Positions 49,837-58,493 of a stretch of 64,000 bases of DNA are shown in pieces. The stretch's first letter is position 1; every line of letters begins with the position of its first letter. The stretch is from Planctomycetota bacterium (GTDB taxonomy: Bacteria > Planctomycetota > UBA1135 > UBA2386), in NCBI GenBank assembly GCA_020638695.1, contig JACKIB010000011.1:121992-185991 (forward strand), read 5' to 3'. The notes beneath the pieces were generated by a model. That model did not search any database. It had not been told where the DNA came from and saw nothing but the letters and a program-made list of their open reading frames with translations. Made by a program: the position numbers and the translations under genes.

Positions 49837-51951
49837 ATGACACCGCACACGATACCCCGACCGTGGCTCGGCCCGACCGCGTGGTCGGCGCTGCTGTGCG
49901 CGGTCTACATGGCACTCGCCATCGGCTACACCTGGCCGCTCGCGGGCCGACTGTCGGAAGCGATCCCGAGCGACCTCGGCGACCCGGTGCTCAACACTTG
50001 GATCCTGTGGTGGAACGCCCGGCAGCTGCCGCTGACCGAGGCCTACTGGAACGCACCCGCGTTCTACCCGGCGACCGGCGCGTTGGCGTTCTCCGAGACG
50101 CTGCTCGGTCTCAGCGTGATCTCGAGCCCGCTGCAGTGGCTCGGCGCCGGCCCACAGCTGGCCTACAACATCACCTTCCTGGTGTCGTTCCCGCTGTGCG
50201 GGCTGTGCACCGCGTGGTTGGTTCGGGAGCTGACGGGACGGCGCGACGCGGCGTTCCTGAGCGGATTGGTCTTCGCATTCCATCCGTATCGCGCGGCGCA
50301 CCTGCCGCACATCCAGGTGCTCTCCACCTACACCATGCCGCTGGTGCTGTTCGCCCTGCACAGGTATGTGCGGGAGCCGCGCAAGCGGTGGCTGGCCCTG
50401 TTCGCACTCGGCTTCGCGATGCTCGGACTGACCAACGGCTACTACCTGCTGTACTTCACGCTGTGCATCGGAGTCTGGCTGTCGTGGTGCGGCGTCACGG
50501 CCGGTTGGCGGCGGTTGTTGGCGATGTGCGTGGCATGGGCCGCGGGGTTTGCTGCCCTGGCACCGGTCGTGCTGCGCTACTTGGCGATCCACCGGAGCTA
50601 CGGGCTGGGGCGAGACGCGTCCGAGACGATCGCGACGTCGGCTGACCTGTGCGGGATCCTCTGCGCATCGCCGCGGCTGCGGATCTGGGGCAACCTGCAC
50701 CTCATCGAGCGGTTCGAGAACGAGCTGTTTCCCGGTCTGACCCTGGTTGCGTTGATCCTCGCCGGGTGCATCGTCGCGGGGCTTCGCTTCCGCTCCGTAG
50801 TGGCCATCCCGAATGCTACGACCGCGGCGCATCGTGCACCGGGTTACTGCTGGCTGATGGCGATCGCATGTTGGTCGTTCACCCTGGGGCCGGTGGTCCA
50901 TGCGCTCGGCGACGAGCTGCCGGTACCCGGACCGTTCCGCCTGCTGCAGGAACTGCCCGGGTTCGCCGGCGTGCGCGCCCCTTCGCGCTCGGCGGCGTTG
51001 ATGATGCTGTACCTGTCCGTGCTCGGTGGTTTCGCGTTCGCCGCCCTCGCGTCCAAGCTCGGATCCTGGCGCATCCCGGTGCTGGCGCTGCTCGGCACCG
51101 GTGTGCTGGCAGATGCGTGGCTGCGCGAAATGCCGTTGGCACGACAACCCGACGCCTGGGGGTTGCAGATGCGGGGTGAACGCGTTCCCGTGCTGGAGCT
51201 GCCGTCCCGTGATCCGGTCGCCCAGGGGCTGACGATGTACCGCTCGATGGCGGCCGACCGTCCGGTCGTGAATGGGCACAGCGGTTACTACCCGCCCCAC
51301 CACTTCGAGCTGTGGCATCGGCTGCGGCAACACGATCCGGAGATGCTCGACGCGCTGGCGAGCTTCGGCCCGATCGACATCGTGGTGGCGAAGGCTCGCG
51401 ACCAGGATGGGGCGGTCACACGCTACGTCGCGACCAGGAATCTCGAGAGCATCGAGTCGAGCGCGACCCATGCGCGCTACCGGCTGCCCGCCTCGGCCAG
51501 CGCCGATCCACGGCTGCGCGACGGGCCACGCTGTTCGTTCACAGCGACCAGCGAACACGCTGCCGATCTGGCCAAACTGAGCGATGGCGACCCGACGACT
51601 CGCTGGACCCCTGGCCCCCAGGACGGCAAGGCGCAGCAGCTCGTGCTGGACCTCGGCCAGGAACGCAGGCTGCGCAGCGTGCTGATGGTGCTCGGTCCGT
51701 ACCGCTCCGACCATCCACGCCACCTGCGGATCGAGGTGTCGCGCGACGGACGAAACTGGGAGCAGGCGTTCCACGGCCCGACCGGGGGCGAGTGTTTCGC
51801 GGCGCGCATTCGCGAGCCCCGGCGCGTGCCGTTGTGCTTCGCGTTGGGCGGGCGCACCGCGCGCTGGATTCGCCTGCGCAACACCGGTCGCAACGCGGGG
51901 GGAATCTACTGGTCGATCGGCGAGCTCGAGGTGGTAGCGAGCGACCCCTGA
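49837..51951 (+). CDS. Membrane glycosyltransferase-like protein with C-terminal F5/8 type C (discoidin-like) domain
   Basis: 704 residues, intact from ATG 49837. About twelve hydrophobic helices; the first loop carries SDLGDPVLNTWILWWNARQL, an acidic motif typical of GT-C-like membrane proteins in planctomycete and related genomes, and further loops have FAFHPYRAAHLPHIQVLSTY. After the last helix comes a soluble region (VPVLELPSRDPVAQGLTMYR) and at ~residues 560-700 a beta domain with LSDGDPTTRWTPGPQDGKAQ, LVLDLGQERRLRSVLMVLGP and RWIRLRNTGRNAGGIYWSI, the pattern of F5/8 type C carbohydrate-binding domains. Probably adds or recognises sugars on the outer face of the membrane. Confidence 0.65.
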   Translation: MTPHTIPRPWLGPTAWSALLCAVYMALAIGYTWPLAGRLSEAIPSDLGDPVLNTWILWWNARQLPLTEAYWNAPAFYPATGALAFSETLLGLSVISSPLQWLGAGPQLAYNITFLVSFPLCGLCTAWLVRELTGRRDAAFLSGLVFAFHPYRAAHLPHIQVLSTYTMPLVLFALHRYVREPRKRWLALFALGFAMLGLTNGYYLLYFTLCIGVWLSWCGVTAGWRRLLAMCVAWAAGFAALAPVVLRYLAIHRSYGLGRDASETIATSADLCGILCASPRLRIWGNLHLIERFENELFPGLTLVALILAGCIVAGLRFRSVVAIPNATTAAHRAPGYCWLMAIACWSFTLGPVVHALGDELPVPGPFRLLQELPGFAGVRAPSRSAALMMLYLSVLGGFAFAALASKLGSWRIPVLALLGTGVLADAWLREMPLARQPDAWGLQMRGERVPVLELPSRDPVAQGLTMYRSMAADRPVVNGHSGYYPPHHFELWHRLRQHDPEMLDALASFGPIDIVVAKARDQDGAVTRYVATRNLESIESSATHARYRLPASASADPRLRDGPRCSFTATSEHAADLAKLSDGDPTTRWTPGPQDGKAQQLVLDLGQERRLRSVLMVLGPYRSDHPRHLRIEVSRDGRNWEQAFHGPTGGECFAARIREPRRVPLCFALGGRTARWIRLRNTGRNAGGIYWSIGELEVVASDP

Positions 51952-52111
51952 TCGACACGCGGCAAAGCCGCGGGCCGATGCCGCGCCGCCGAAGGGTTGG
52001 GGTCGACGACCTGATCTGCCGTTCCCCCGGCGGAGACGAGCAGGGTTGGACCGATGCCCCGGGGGCACGAAACCAATGACGCGGCTCCGTGCACTTCGAA
52101 CTTCGGACAAG

Positions 52112-52143
52112 GGGCGCTCGTGGCTGATCCACCACGAGCGCCC
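52112..52143. terminator. Strong hairpin terminator between convergent genes
   Basis: GGGCGCTCGTGG and CCACGAGCGCCC form a perfect 12-bp stem around an 8-base loop. It sits between the plus-strand gene ending at 51951 and the minus-strand gene ending at 52154, so it can serve both. No T run. Confidence 0.7.
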
Positions 52144-52153
52144 TCGCTCACGG

Positions 52154-54642
52154 CTACAGACTCTTCTCGAGCGCCTGCCACAGACTCTCGAACAGCTTGC
52201 CCTGCGCGATCTCTCGGGAACTCGCGTGCAGCTGCAGACTCCTCCGTTGACCCATCAGCCGGACCGCGAGGTCGACCCCGACGCGTCCACCACGCAAGTA
52301 GGAGTCGAGCTTGGCGCCAAACGAGGCGGAATCGAGCGCCAACACGTTGCCGCTGTTGCGGGCTGCCCACGCGGTGACGCGTCCGGCCGCTGCGACCGCG
52401 GTGCCGGTACCGCTGACCGCTGCCTTGGCGGCGGTCAGGGTCGCGCGGGCGGTCGCCATCGCGCCGATCAGCCCCGCGACGCGCGGGTCGACGTCCACCG
52501 GAACCCGCACCGCGGCTTCGTAGGCGAGCTTGGCCGGGCCGTATTGCGCCTGCGCCGCCACGCGCTCGGCGCGCAGCTTGTTGAGCTTCGGGTTGAGCTC
52601 CCGCAGGGCGCCACTCGCCACGTCGTAGGCAGCCTTGGCGCTCTTGTAGGCGGTCCACTTGGCGCCCTCGGCGACCTTGAGGGGCCCCTTCTCGAGGAGA
52701 CTGCCGTTGGCGGTCGCCCGCTTGGCCTTCTCCCAGGCCTTCTTGGCACTCTTGGCCGCCTTGTCGAGCGGCTTCAGGCTGTCCTGCTTCTTGCGCAACT
52801 GCTTCTCGAGGGACTGAACCTGCTTGTCCAGGCTGGAGATCCGCTTCTCCTTCGCGTGGACCCCCGCCGCCATCCGCCTGCGGTCGCCCTGTACCTGACG
52901 CCGCGCCGCGGCTACCTGCGTCTCCAGTCCGGACACCTTGCGCTGGGCACCGTCGATGCTGCCCTTGGCCTTGGCGAAATCACGCTCGACGCCCTTGGCC
53001 CACGCCAGGGCGCGGCGCGAGAAGTCTTGCTCGAGCGTGCGGCTGAAGTCGTTCTTGAACCGGACGGTCATGTCCCACGAAGGGCGGTTCGAGATCGCCG
53101 ACTGGAAGCGCATGTCGGACTCGTAGACGCCACCGACGCGGTCGCTGGTGGCGAACGTCACGCGCGTGGCGTTGGCATCGAGGTCGATCGATTTGTGGAC
53201 GATCGCCAGCTTCGACGCACCGTGGAGGCGGAAATGGGCGTCCCGCGTCGTCGCGAGCTTGATGTCCACCTGGCAGCCGCGCAGCCCGACCGGACCGAGG
53301 TCGAAGTCGGCGATCCGACCCTTCAGATTCAGCATGGGGCTGTCGTCCATCTCCCCGTCGACGTTGGCCAGGCTGCGGCCGAACGCGTACAGCGCGCCGC
53401 GCAGCGCGAACCCTGCCTGGATGCCGAGGTTGGAGTCGCCACCGCCGGGCGCGACCCGGAGGCCGACGTTGCGAAGCTCGAAGCCCGGCGTGTCGCAGCG
53501 GAACGCGCCGCGATTGCGCGATCGGGCTGACATGAGGGCGAGCAGGTCGTCGCTCGACAAGCGGTCGATGTGACCTTCGAATGCGCCCCCGGCGGGGGCT
53601 CCGGTCACCAGGTGCAGCAGGATCTTGCCGGCCACGTCCATCTGCCGATGCCCCACCGCCATCTTGGCTTTCACGCCGACACCGAACCGCTGTGCAGCGT
53701 CGATGCTGAATACCACCGCGACCTGGTCGAGGTTGAACCCACGGATACCGAGTGCGTTCTCCCACCGCCCAGTGCTGTTGGCGAAGATCGATGCCTCGGT
53801 GAGCCCGGTGTCGGTCTTCCGCGCCGCGAGCTGGCACTCGAACTGGCGCGGACTCCCGCCGCGTGGCGCCATCGTCAAGGAGAAACCGAGGCCGACGCCT
53901 GGCTCACCGGTGACGAACAGGTAGGCGGGTCCGGTGCGGAACCCCGCGGGAAGCCGCAGGCCGGTGCTCGGCAGCGAGGCCTTCAGCATCGTGCCCTTGC
54001 GCAGCGCGTCCTTGAGGGTGCCGTTCTTGCGCGCCTGGGCCAGCGCTTGGCCATCGCAATCGCGCAGCAGCACGCCGGTCAGGACGGCCCGCAGCTGGCC
54101 GAGTCCTACCAGCCCGAACGTCCGCTGCACGACGCCGGACGGGGTGACGGGCGCGACCAGATTGATGCCGCGCTCCAGGTCGAGTGCGATGCTGCCGTTG
54201 CCGAAGGCGGACCGGTAGAACGAGGATGCCGCCGCATTCATGCGGGCGCACTGGACCTTGCCGCTCGACAGCACCAGCAGCGGTGAACCGAGGCTGAGGT
54301 CATCGGCGATGGTCCCTCGCAAGTGAGGCACCAGGTCGGACACCTTGCGGGCATTGCTCTGGATCGCCAGCACCCAGGTGCCGTTCAGCTGGTGCAGCAT
54401 GGCGGCGAGCCGTCGCCCACCGAACTCGACGGTACCGGTCAGCTCGCCGGTGTCTGCCTTCTTGCCACCCAACACCGGCAGTTCCGGGAACGGGGCGTTC
54501 GATCCCTGGGCGACCGAGAGACTTGTAAGCAGGAGGACCCCGAGCCACTCGAGGGCGCGACGTGGGACGTGGGCGCGCTGCTTCCAAGCAACCTCGGGAG
54601 CGCGGGAGGGGGGCGGGGAGACGCGGGGGGTGCGGGTGAACA
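52154..54642 (-). CDS. Secreted protein with long coiled coil, function unknown
   Basis: 829 residues, intact. ATG 54642 is preceded by GAGGAG at normal spacing and followed by a signal peptide (ALEWLGVLLLTSLSVAQG). Residues ~30-560 are beta-rich (GTVEFGGRRLAAMLHQLNGT, GSIALDLERGINLVAPVTPS, FRLHGASKLAIVHKSIDLDA), reminiscent of AsmA/TamB-like repeating strands. Residues ~565-720 are strongly helical and charged (VSGLETQVAAARRQVQGDRR, KRISSLDKQVQSLEKQLRKK), a long coiled coil. The C-terminal ~110 residues return to beta (DSYLRGGRVGVDLAVRLMGQ). I do not recognise the family; a periplasm-spanning structural or lipid-transport role is speculation. Confidence 0.6.
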
Positions 54643-54692
54643 TGGGCGGGCTCCTCGGGGGAGAAGGGGACTGTGGGTGGTTCTGGCCCGAG

Positions 54693-54774
54693 CCCGGGCC
54701 GTTCCTGAGCCGCGTCGCGAGACGAAGCCAGCGGCGAGTCGCGATCTCGCGAGGCGGCTCACGGACGCTCCGGG
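54693..54774. repeat. Short family B-like hairpin (internally deleted)
   Basis: 82 bases: CCCGGGCCGTTCCTGAGCCG..TCGCGAG at left, CTCGCGAGGCGGCTCACGGACG..CTCCGGG at right, then CCAG. CTGAGCCGCGTCGCGAG pairs with CTCGCGAGGCGGCTCAC with one mismatch. The middle keeps only ACGAAGCCAGCGGCGA of the family B core. The ~245 bases to 55017 hold nothing recognised. Confidence 0.6.
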
Positions 54775-55021
54775 CCAGTGGACCCGGGACCATGCGCCGG
54801 GTCGCTCCGCGACCCCTCACCTTTTCTCGTAGGGAACGCCACGGGGAGAACGGATACCGCCCAGCCGCAATGCCGCGACTTTCCACGGACTTCATGGCCG
54901 CGACGGAGCGCAGGTGGACCCGGTCCGGGCAACGGGTGCGCAGCACGGTCCGTTGCGTTCTGCGTTGGCGGCCGCACTCCGCGCGCCGGTTCGCCGGAAC
55001 ACACCAGGTCGGTTTCTCTAG

Positions 55022-55194
55022 CCCGGACCATGCATGAGCAGCGTCGCGAGATCGTGCAAGGTCGTGCTGGCAAGGAGAACGGCAGGCTCTGCCCGGAGGC
55101 GGGGTGCACCCCTGTCGAGGAGCAGGTTCTGACGTTCGACGATGCCAGCAGCGACCTTGCGCGAGCGCAGCAGCTCGGGCACGCATGGTCCGGG
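55022..55194 (+). repeat. Family B palindromic repeat, copy B5, flanked by CTAG on both sides
   Basis: The cleanest copy: CTAG (55018-55021), CCCGGACCATGCATGAGCAG at left, GCACGCATGGTCCGGG at right, then CTAG (55195-55198). Terminal CCCGGACCATGC pairs perfectly with GCATGGTCCGGG. The ATGC variant at both ends differs from copies B1 and B3, so the two ends have changed together. Confidence 0.9.
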
Positions 55195-55266
55195 CTAGTG
55201 GGGTGTGTCCGAAGTTCGCAGCAAGTGTGGCTGCGTCAGTCGATTCGCGCGCACGAGGGGCACTAG

Positions 55267-55426
55267 GAGTCTGCGCCACAGAAGGGCGACTCAGGAGGTG
55301 CGTGGATTTCGGCGCAGGTCGCCGGCCGAAAACGCAGCCGAATTGGTGGATTCGGCGAGGCTTTCGGGTGGTGACGGGTGTTGGAAGGCGCGGATCTCAA
55401 GGGTTGTCATTCTGTGGCGCAGACTC
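55267..55426. repeat. Family A palindromic MITE-like element, copy A3
   Basis: 160 bp between CTAG (55263-55266) and CTAG (55427-55430). By eye it is identical to copy A4 at 57953, 2.7 kb away. The right-hand CTAG supplies the TAG stop (minus strand) of the haem peroxidase gene. Terminal 17-bp inverted repeat perfect. Confidence 0.92.
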
Positions 55427-57079
55427 CTAGCGGGCTGAAGGTGAAGCCGAACGCACCGGGGCCGGTCTGACCCGAAACACATCGTCCGGGATCTCCCCCC
55501 GGATCTCGCTGTTATCACGAATGATTCGCGCCAAGCTGCGTGACTCCACCAAGTGCACGATGTCCGCCGGCAGCCGCTCGTAGAAGAACCGGTCGCCATC
55601 GCGCAGCCGTTCGAACTGGTCGACCAGGATGCGGTGGAACAACCCGCCGACCATGGCTCCATCCACGTGGTCCTCGGCCAAACCACCGACCCACAAATCG
55701 ACCTTGTCGATCGTGCCGTACGCGTCGCGCAGTCGGCGTTGCAGGCTCGGGTCGCGGGTGATCTCGGCGAAGCTCCGGGGCACCGGACGCCCGAGCTGCC
55801 GGCACGCTTCCACGTAGCTCGGCAGGCCGTGGTCGCGCCCGCGCTGGATGTTGAGCGCGGCGAGATCGAAGCCCCCGGTGCCGGGCACGCCACCGAACAG
55901 GAAGTTGCGCACTTCGTCGACCACGGCGACATCCACCTCCTCGGCCGGCTGATGTGCCAGGCCGCGCAGGATCGGTGCGATGCCGTGACGAACCACCTCG
56001 GTCGGGGCGAAGAAGGCGTCGCGCAACGCGAGGTGCCCGTCGGTGATCGGCTGACGCCGCGCGTCGAGGCGCAGCAGTTGACTCGGCAACATGCTGTGGC
56101 CGAGCCGGAACGCCGCAGCGGCGAACTCGTTGGCGAGATCGGGGATCACCCCCTCGCGATAGCCGCGGTAGGGCCGCAACGCTGCTCCCCCGAGCAGCAC
56201 CGGGAGGAACTCGCGGTAGGTGATCGCCTGGATCTCAGCGCCAACCAGGGCGCGGGCCACTTGGTAGGCGAGCAGCGGCGAGGCTCCGTTGGCGCGAAAC
56301 CGCGCGACCCAGGTGTTGTGCTCCCGCATGAACAGGGTGTGCATCGCGATCAGTCCGACCTGCTCGTTGGCACGCACGTCTCCGGCGAGGAAGAACTCGG
56401 CGGACGGGTAGGGCGCGTTGGGTAGCAGCGCGGTGTTGAACGGCAGCAAGTTCCCGCTGCTGGTCCGCAGTCGCCCATCGACCTCGGTGAGCGCGATGGC
56501 CCGCGCGAGATCGCTGCCATACACCTGGGAACCGTCGAGGAAGGCCGTGATCGCGTTCTGCTGTTGGCGCAGCTGTCGTTCCCCAACCAGCGTGTAGGTG
56601 GAGCGCTTCATCGGGATCACTGCGGTCCCGCTGCCGCTCGGATCGAACCAGGCGTCTCCCATCGGCACGGGAATGTCGAGGGCCTCGGTGTCGTGCGTCT
56701 CGGTGAGCACCATGTCGTGGTCGATGAACTGCCCCCACTGCCACAGGAAGGACGATGCACCGACACGGTTGGGCCTCGAGCCGCTCTGCGCGACGACCGT
56801 GTTGCTGATCGCGCGCGCCGAGGGTCGGTCGGCCCCGGCCGGCGCGCCACGGCCGTCGGAGTAGGCCGCGCGGGTCGTGCGCAACAGAACGGCACCGGCC
56901 TTTCCCCAGTCGGGGTGGAACGGGTTGTTGTCTGCGCCGTCGAGTGATCGGAACAGGTCCGTCGCCTGCGCGGGTGCGCTCGCGCAGCCGAGCGCGACCG
57001 CACAGGTCAGCAGGCCGGCGAGGACGAACGGGGATTCGGGCCGCTCTCGGCCGACAGCATCCAGTGCACGTTTCAGCAT
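55427..57079 (-). CDS. Animal-type haem peroxidase family protein
   Basis: 550 residues, intact. I chose ATG 57079, which gives a basic start, a hydrophobic stretch (FVLAGLLTCAVALGC) and a possible lipobox; the frame extends to 57163. The peroxidase-cyclooxygenase superfamily signatures are complete: FLWQWGQFIDHDMVLTE with the distal histidine, ITAFLDGSQVYGS, MHTLFMREHNTWVA with the catalytic arginine, AAAFRLGHSMLP with the proximal histidine, and LNIQRGRDHGLPSY. Such enzymes use hydrogen peroxide to oxidise halides or organic substrates outside the cytoplasm. It is divergent from an ECF sigma gene 133 bases away. Its TAG stop is part of the CTAG bounding element A3. Confidence 0.9.
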   Translation of the reverse strand: MLKRALDAVGRERPESPFVLAGLLTCAVALGCASAPAQATDLFRSLDGADNNPFHPDWGKAGAVLLRTTRAAYSDGRGAPAGADRPSARAISNTVVAQSGSRPNRVGASSFLWQWGQFIDHDMVLTETHDTEALDIPVPMGDAWFDPSGSGTAVIPMKRSTYTLVGERQLRQQQNAITAFLDGSQVYGSDLARAIALTEVDGRLRTSSGNLLPFNTALLPNAPYPSAEFFLAGDVRANEQVGLIAMHTLFMREHNTWVARFRANGASPLLAYQVARALVGAEIQAITYREFLPVLLGGAALRPYRGYREGVIPDLANEFAAAAFRLGHSMLPSQLLRLDARRQPITDGHLALRDAFFAPTEVVRHGIAPILRGLAHQPAEEVDVAVVDEVRNFLFGGVPGTGGFDLAALNIQRGRDHGLPSYVEACRQLGRPVPRSFAEITRDPSLQRRLRDAYGTIDKVDLWVGGLAEDHVDGAMVGGLFHRILVDQFERLRDGDRFFYERLPADIVHLVESRSLARIIRDNSEIRGEIPDDVFRVRPAPVRSASPSAR

Positions 57080-57212
57080 CGTCTTCTTCGGTTGGAGGTC
57101 AGTGGTGCGCGGCCGCACCGCGCGTCGCTGCTTCTCCACATGGGCAGGCGGTTTCGCGGACAAATCTGCGACGTCGACGACCGGTGGCCGTGGACGCGCG
57201 GTGAGACGCCGC

Positions 57213-57893
57213 GTGAAGCAGGATTGCGTGCAACGTCACATACCACCCTCCCCGATCCAGACCTTGATCCGCCGTGCCATCGGCGGCGACGAGCAGGCGC
57301 GGGACGAGTTCGCCCGAATCCACTACGCGTTGGTGCACGCATTCTTGCGGCGCCGCTGGCAGGGGACGACGGCGATGAATGGGCTCGACGACGCGGTGCA
57401 GGACGTCTTTCTCGATTGCCTGCGACCGGACGGTGCGCTGAGCCGAGTCGATTTCGCTCGTTTGCACAGCATCCGCGCGTTCTTGCTCGGAATCACCGTT
57501 CGCGTGGCGCGCCGCCACGAACGACGACGAGCCAGTCGCCGCCAGCATCAGCGGCCGATGGCGGACCCGAATGCGGTAGTCGAGAGTCGACCCTCGGTAG
57601 CACAGCAACTGGACCGGGTTTGGGCCCGCGCGTTGGTGCAGCGAGCGCTCGCCCGTCTCGATCATCTGGCCGAAGTCGACCCGCGGCGGCAGCGCCGCGT
57701 CGCCTTGCTGCGGCTTCGCTACATCGAGGACATTCCCCTGCGCGAGCTCGCCGAGGTATGGTCGGTCGACCCGGCGTGGCTGCACCACGAACACTCCACG
57801 GCGCGCCGTGAATTGTCGGGCGCGCTGCGCACGGTGTTGGCCGGTGTGAGTCCGAGGTCTCCGTGCGGCACCGACGCGAGATGCGACCATTGA
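57213..57893 (+). CDS. ECF-type RNA polymerase sigma factor
   Basis: 226 residues from GTG 57213; a second GTG at 57228 is possible. Region 2 is in HYALVHAFLRRRWQGTTAMN and LDDAVQDVFLDCLRPDGALS (the DxxQDxF core), region 4 in RRQRRVALLRLRYIEDIPLR and ELAEVWSVDPAWLHHEHSTA. The region between (SIRAFLLGITVRVARRHERR) matches the W/F-L motif after sigma-2. No anti-sigma gene is adjacent. It is transcribed away from the haem peroxidase, so the 133-bp region between them probably carries both promoters. Intact. Confidence 0.85.
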   Translation: MKQDCVQRHIPPSPIQTLIRRAIGGDEQARDEFARIHYALVHAFLRRRWQGTTAMNGLDDAVQDVFLDCLRPDGALSRVDFARLHSIRAFLLGITVRVARRHERRRASRRQHQRPMADPNAVVESRPSVAQQLDRVWARALVQRALARLDHLAEVDPRRQRRVALLRLRYIEDIPLRELAEVWSVDPAWLHHEHSTARRELSGALRTVLAGVSPRSPCGTDARCDH

Positions 57894-57952
57894 AGGGAGC
57901 TCGTAAGTGCGACCTCGCTTGCTCGAGTTCTTCGGACTGGGGCGAAGCCCCG

Positions 57953-58112
57953 GAGTCTGCGCCACAGAAGGGCGACTCAGGAGGTGCGTGGATTTCGGCG
58001 CAGGTCGCCGGCCGAAAACGCAGCCGAATTGGTGGATTCGGCGAGGCTTTCGGGTGGTGACGGGTGTTGGAAGGCGCGGATCTCAAGGGTTGTCATTCTG
58101 TGGCGCAGACTC
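57953..58112. repeat. Family A palindromic MITE-like element, copy A4
   Basis: 160 bp, same sequence as A3 as far as I can read. Left flank is CCCG, not CTAG; right flank is CTAG (58113-58116), directly joined to an inverted, truncated family B copy. Terminal inverted repeat perfect. Confidence 0.92.
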
Positions 58113-58116
58113 CTAG

Positions 58117-58201
58117 CCCGGACGATTCATGACCGAGCTGCTGCGATCGCGCAAGTTCGCTGCTGGCTTCGTCGAACGTCAGAACCTGCTCCTCAACGGG
58201 G
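58117..58201 (-). repeat. Family B repeat, copy B6, inverted and truncated
   Basis: Reads in the opposite sense to the other copies: CCCGGACGATTCATGACCGA, GCTGCTGCGATCGCGCAAG, CGTCGAACGTCAGAACCTGC, CTCCTCAACGG. It stops at the middle of the palindrome, so only one arm is left. Confidence 0.8.
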
Positions 58202-58202
58202 A

Positions 58203-58493
58203 GGCAGAGCTCGGCAGCTGGTGTCTGGTGCCGCTCTTCTGCGACGGGGTGCATTGGGGACGAACGCCAGCCAGATCGACCCCGCCGCTGCCGGCACCCG
58301 GGCAGCTACAAAAAAGCTGTGTTCCGTTGCCTCGCCCGACTTGCATCGAACGCCCGAGCGGTGACACCGACCTACCACGGCGCGAATCGACGATACCCAG
58401 TGACGCAATCCCACTCGACACCAAGGCTCAGGCTGCGAAACAGGCACCGGAGGGCACCCCGCCACGCGCCAGGACACGACCGGGGACGACCCG
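58203..58493. other. Intergenic region without recognised gene
   Basis: 291 bases between copy B6 and the fused sigma-factor gene. No repeat, RNA gene or convincing short ORF. Locally less GC-rich than its surroundings (CTACAAAAAAGCTGTGTTCC near 58305). Presumably holds the promoter of the downstream gene. Confidence 0.4.

Noticed and set aside
49813..52110. 765-codon minus-strand ORF
   Set aside because: Antisense shadow of the intact membrane glycosyltransferase-like gene; no hydrophobic or catalytic pattern.
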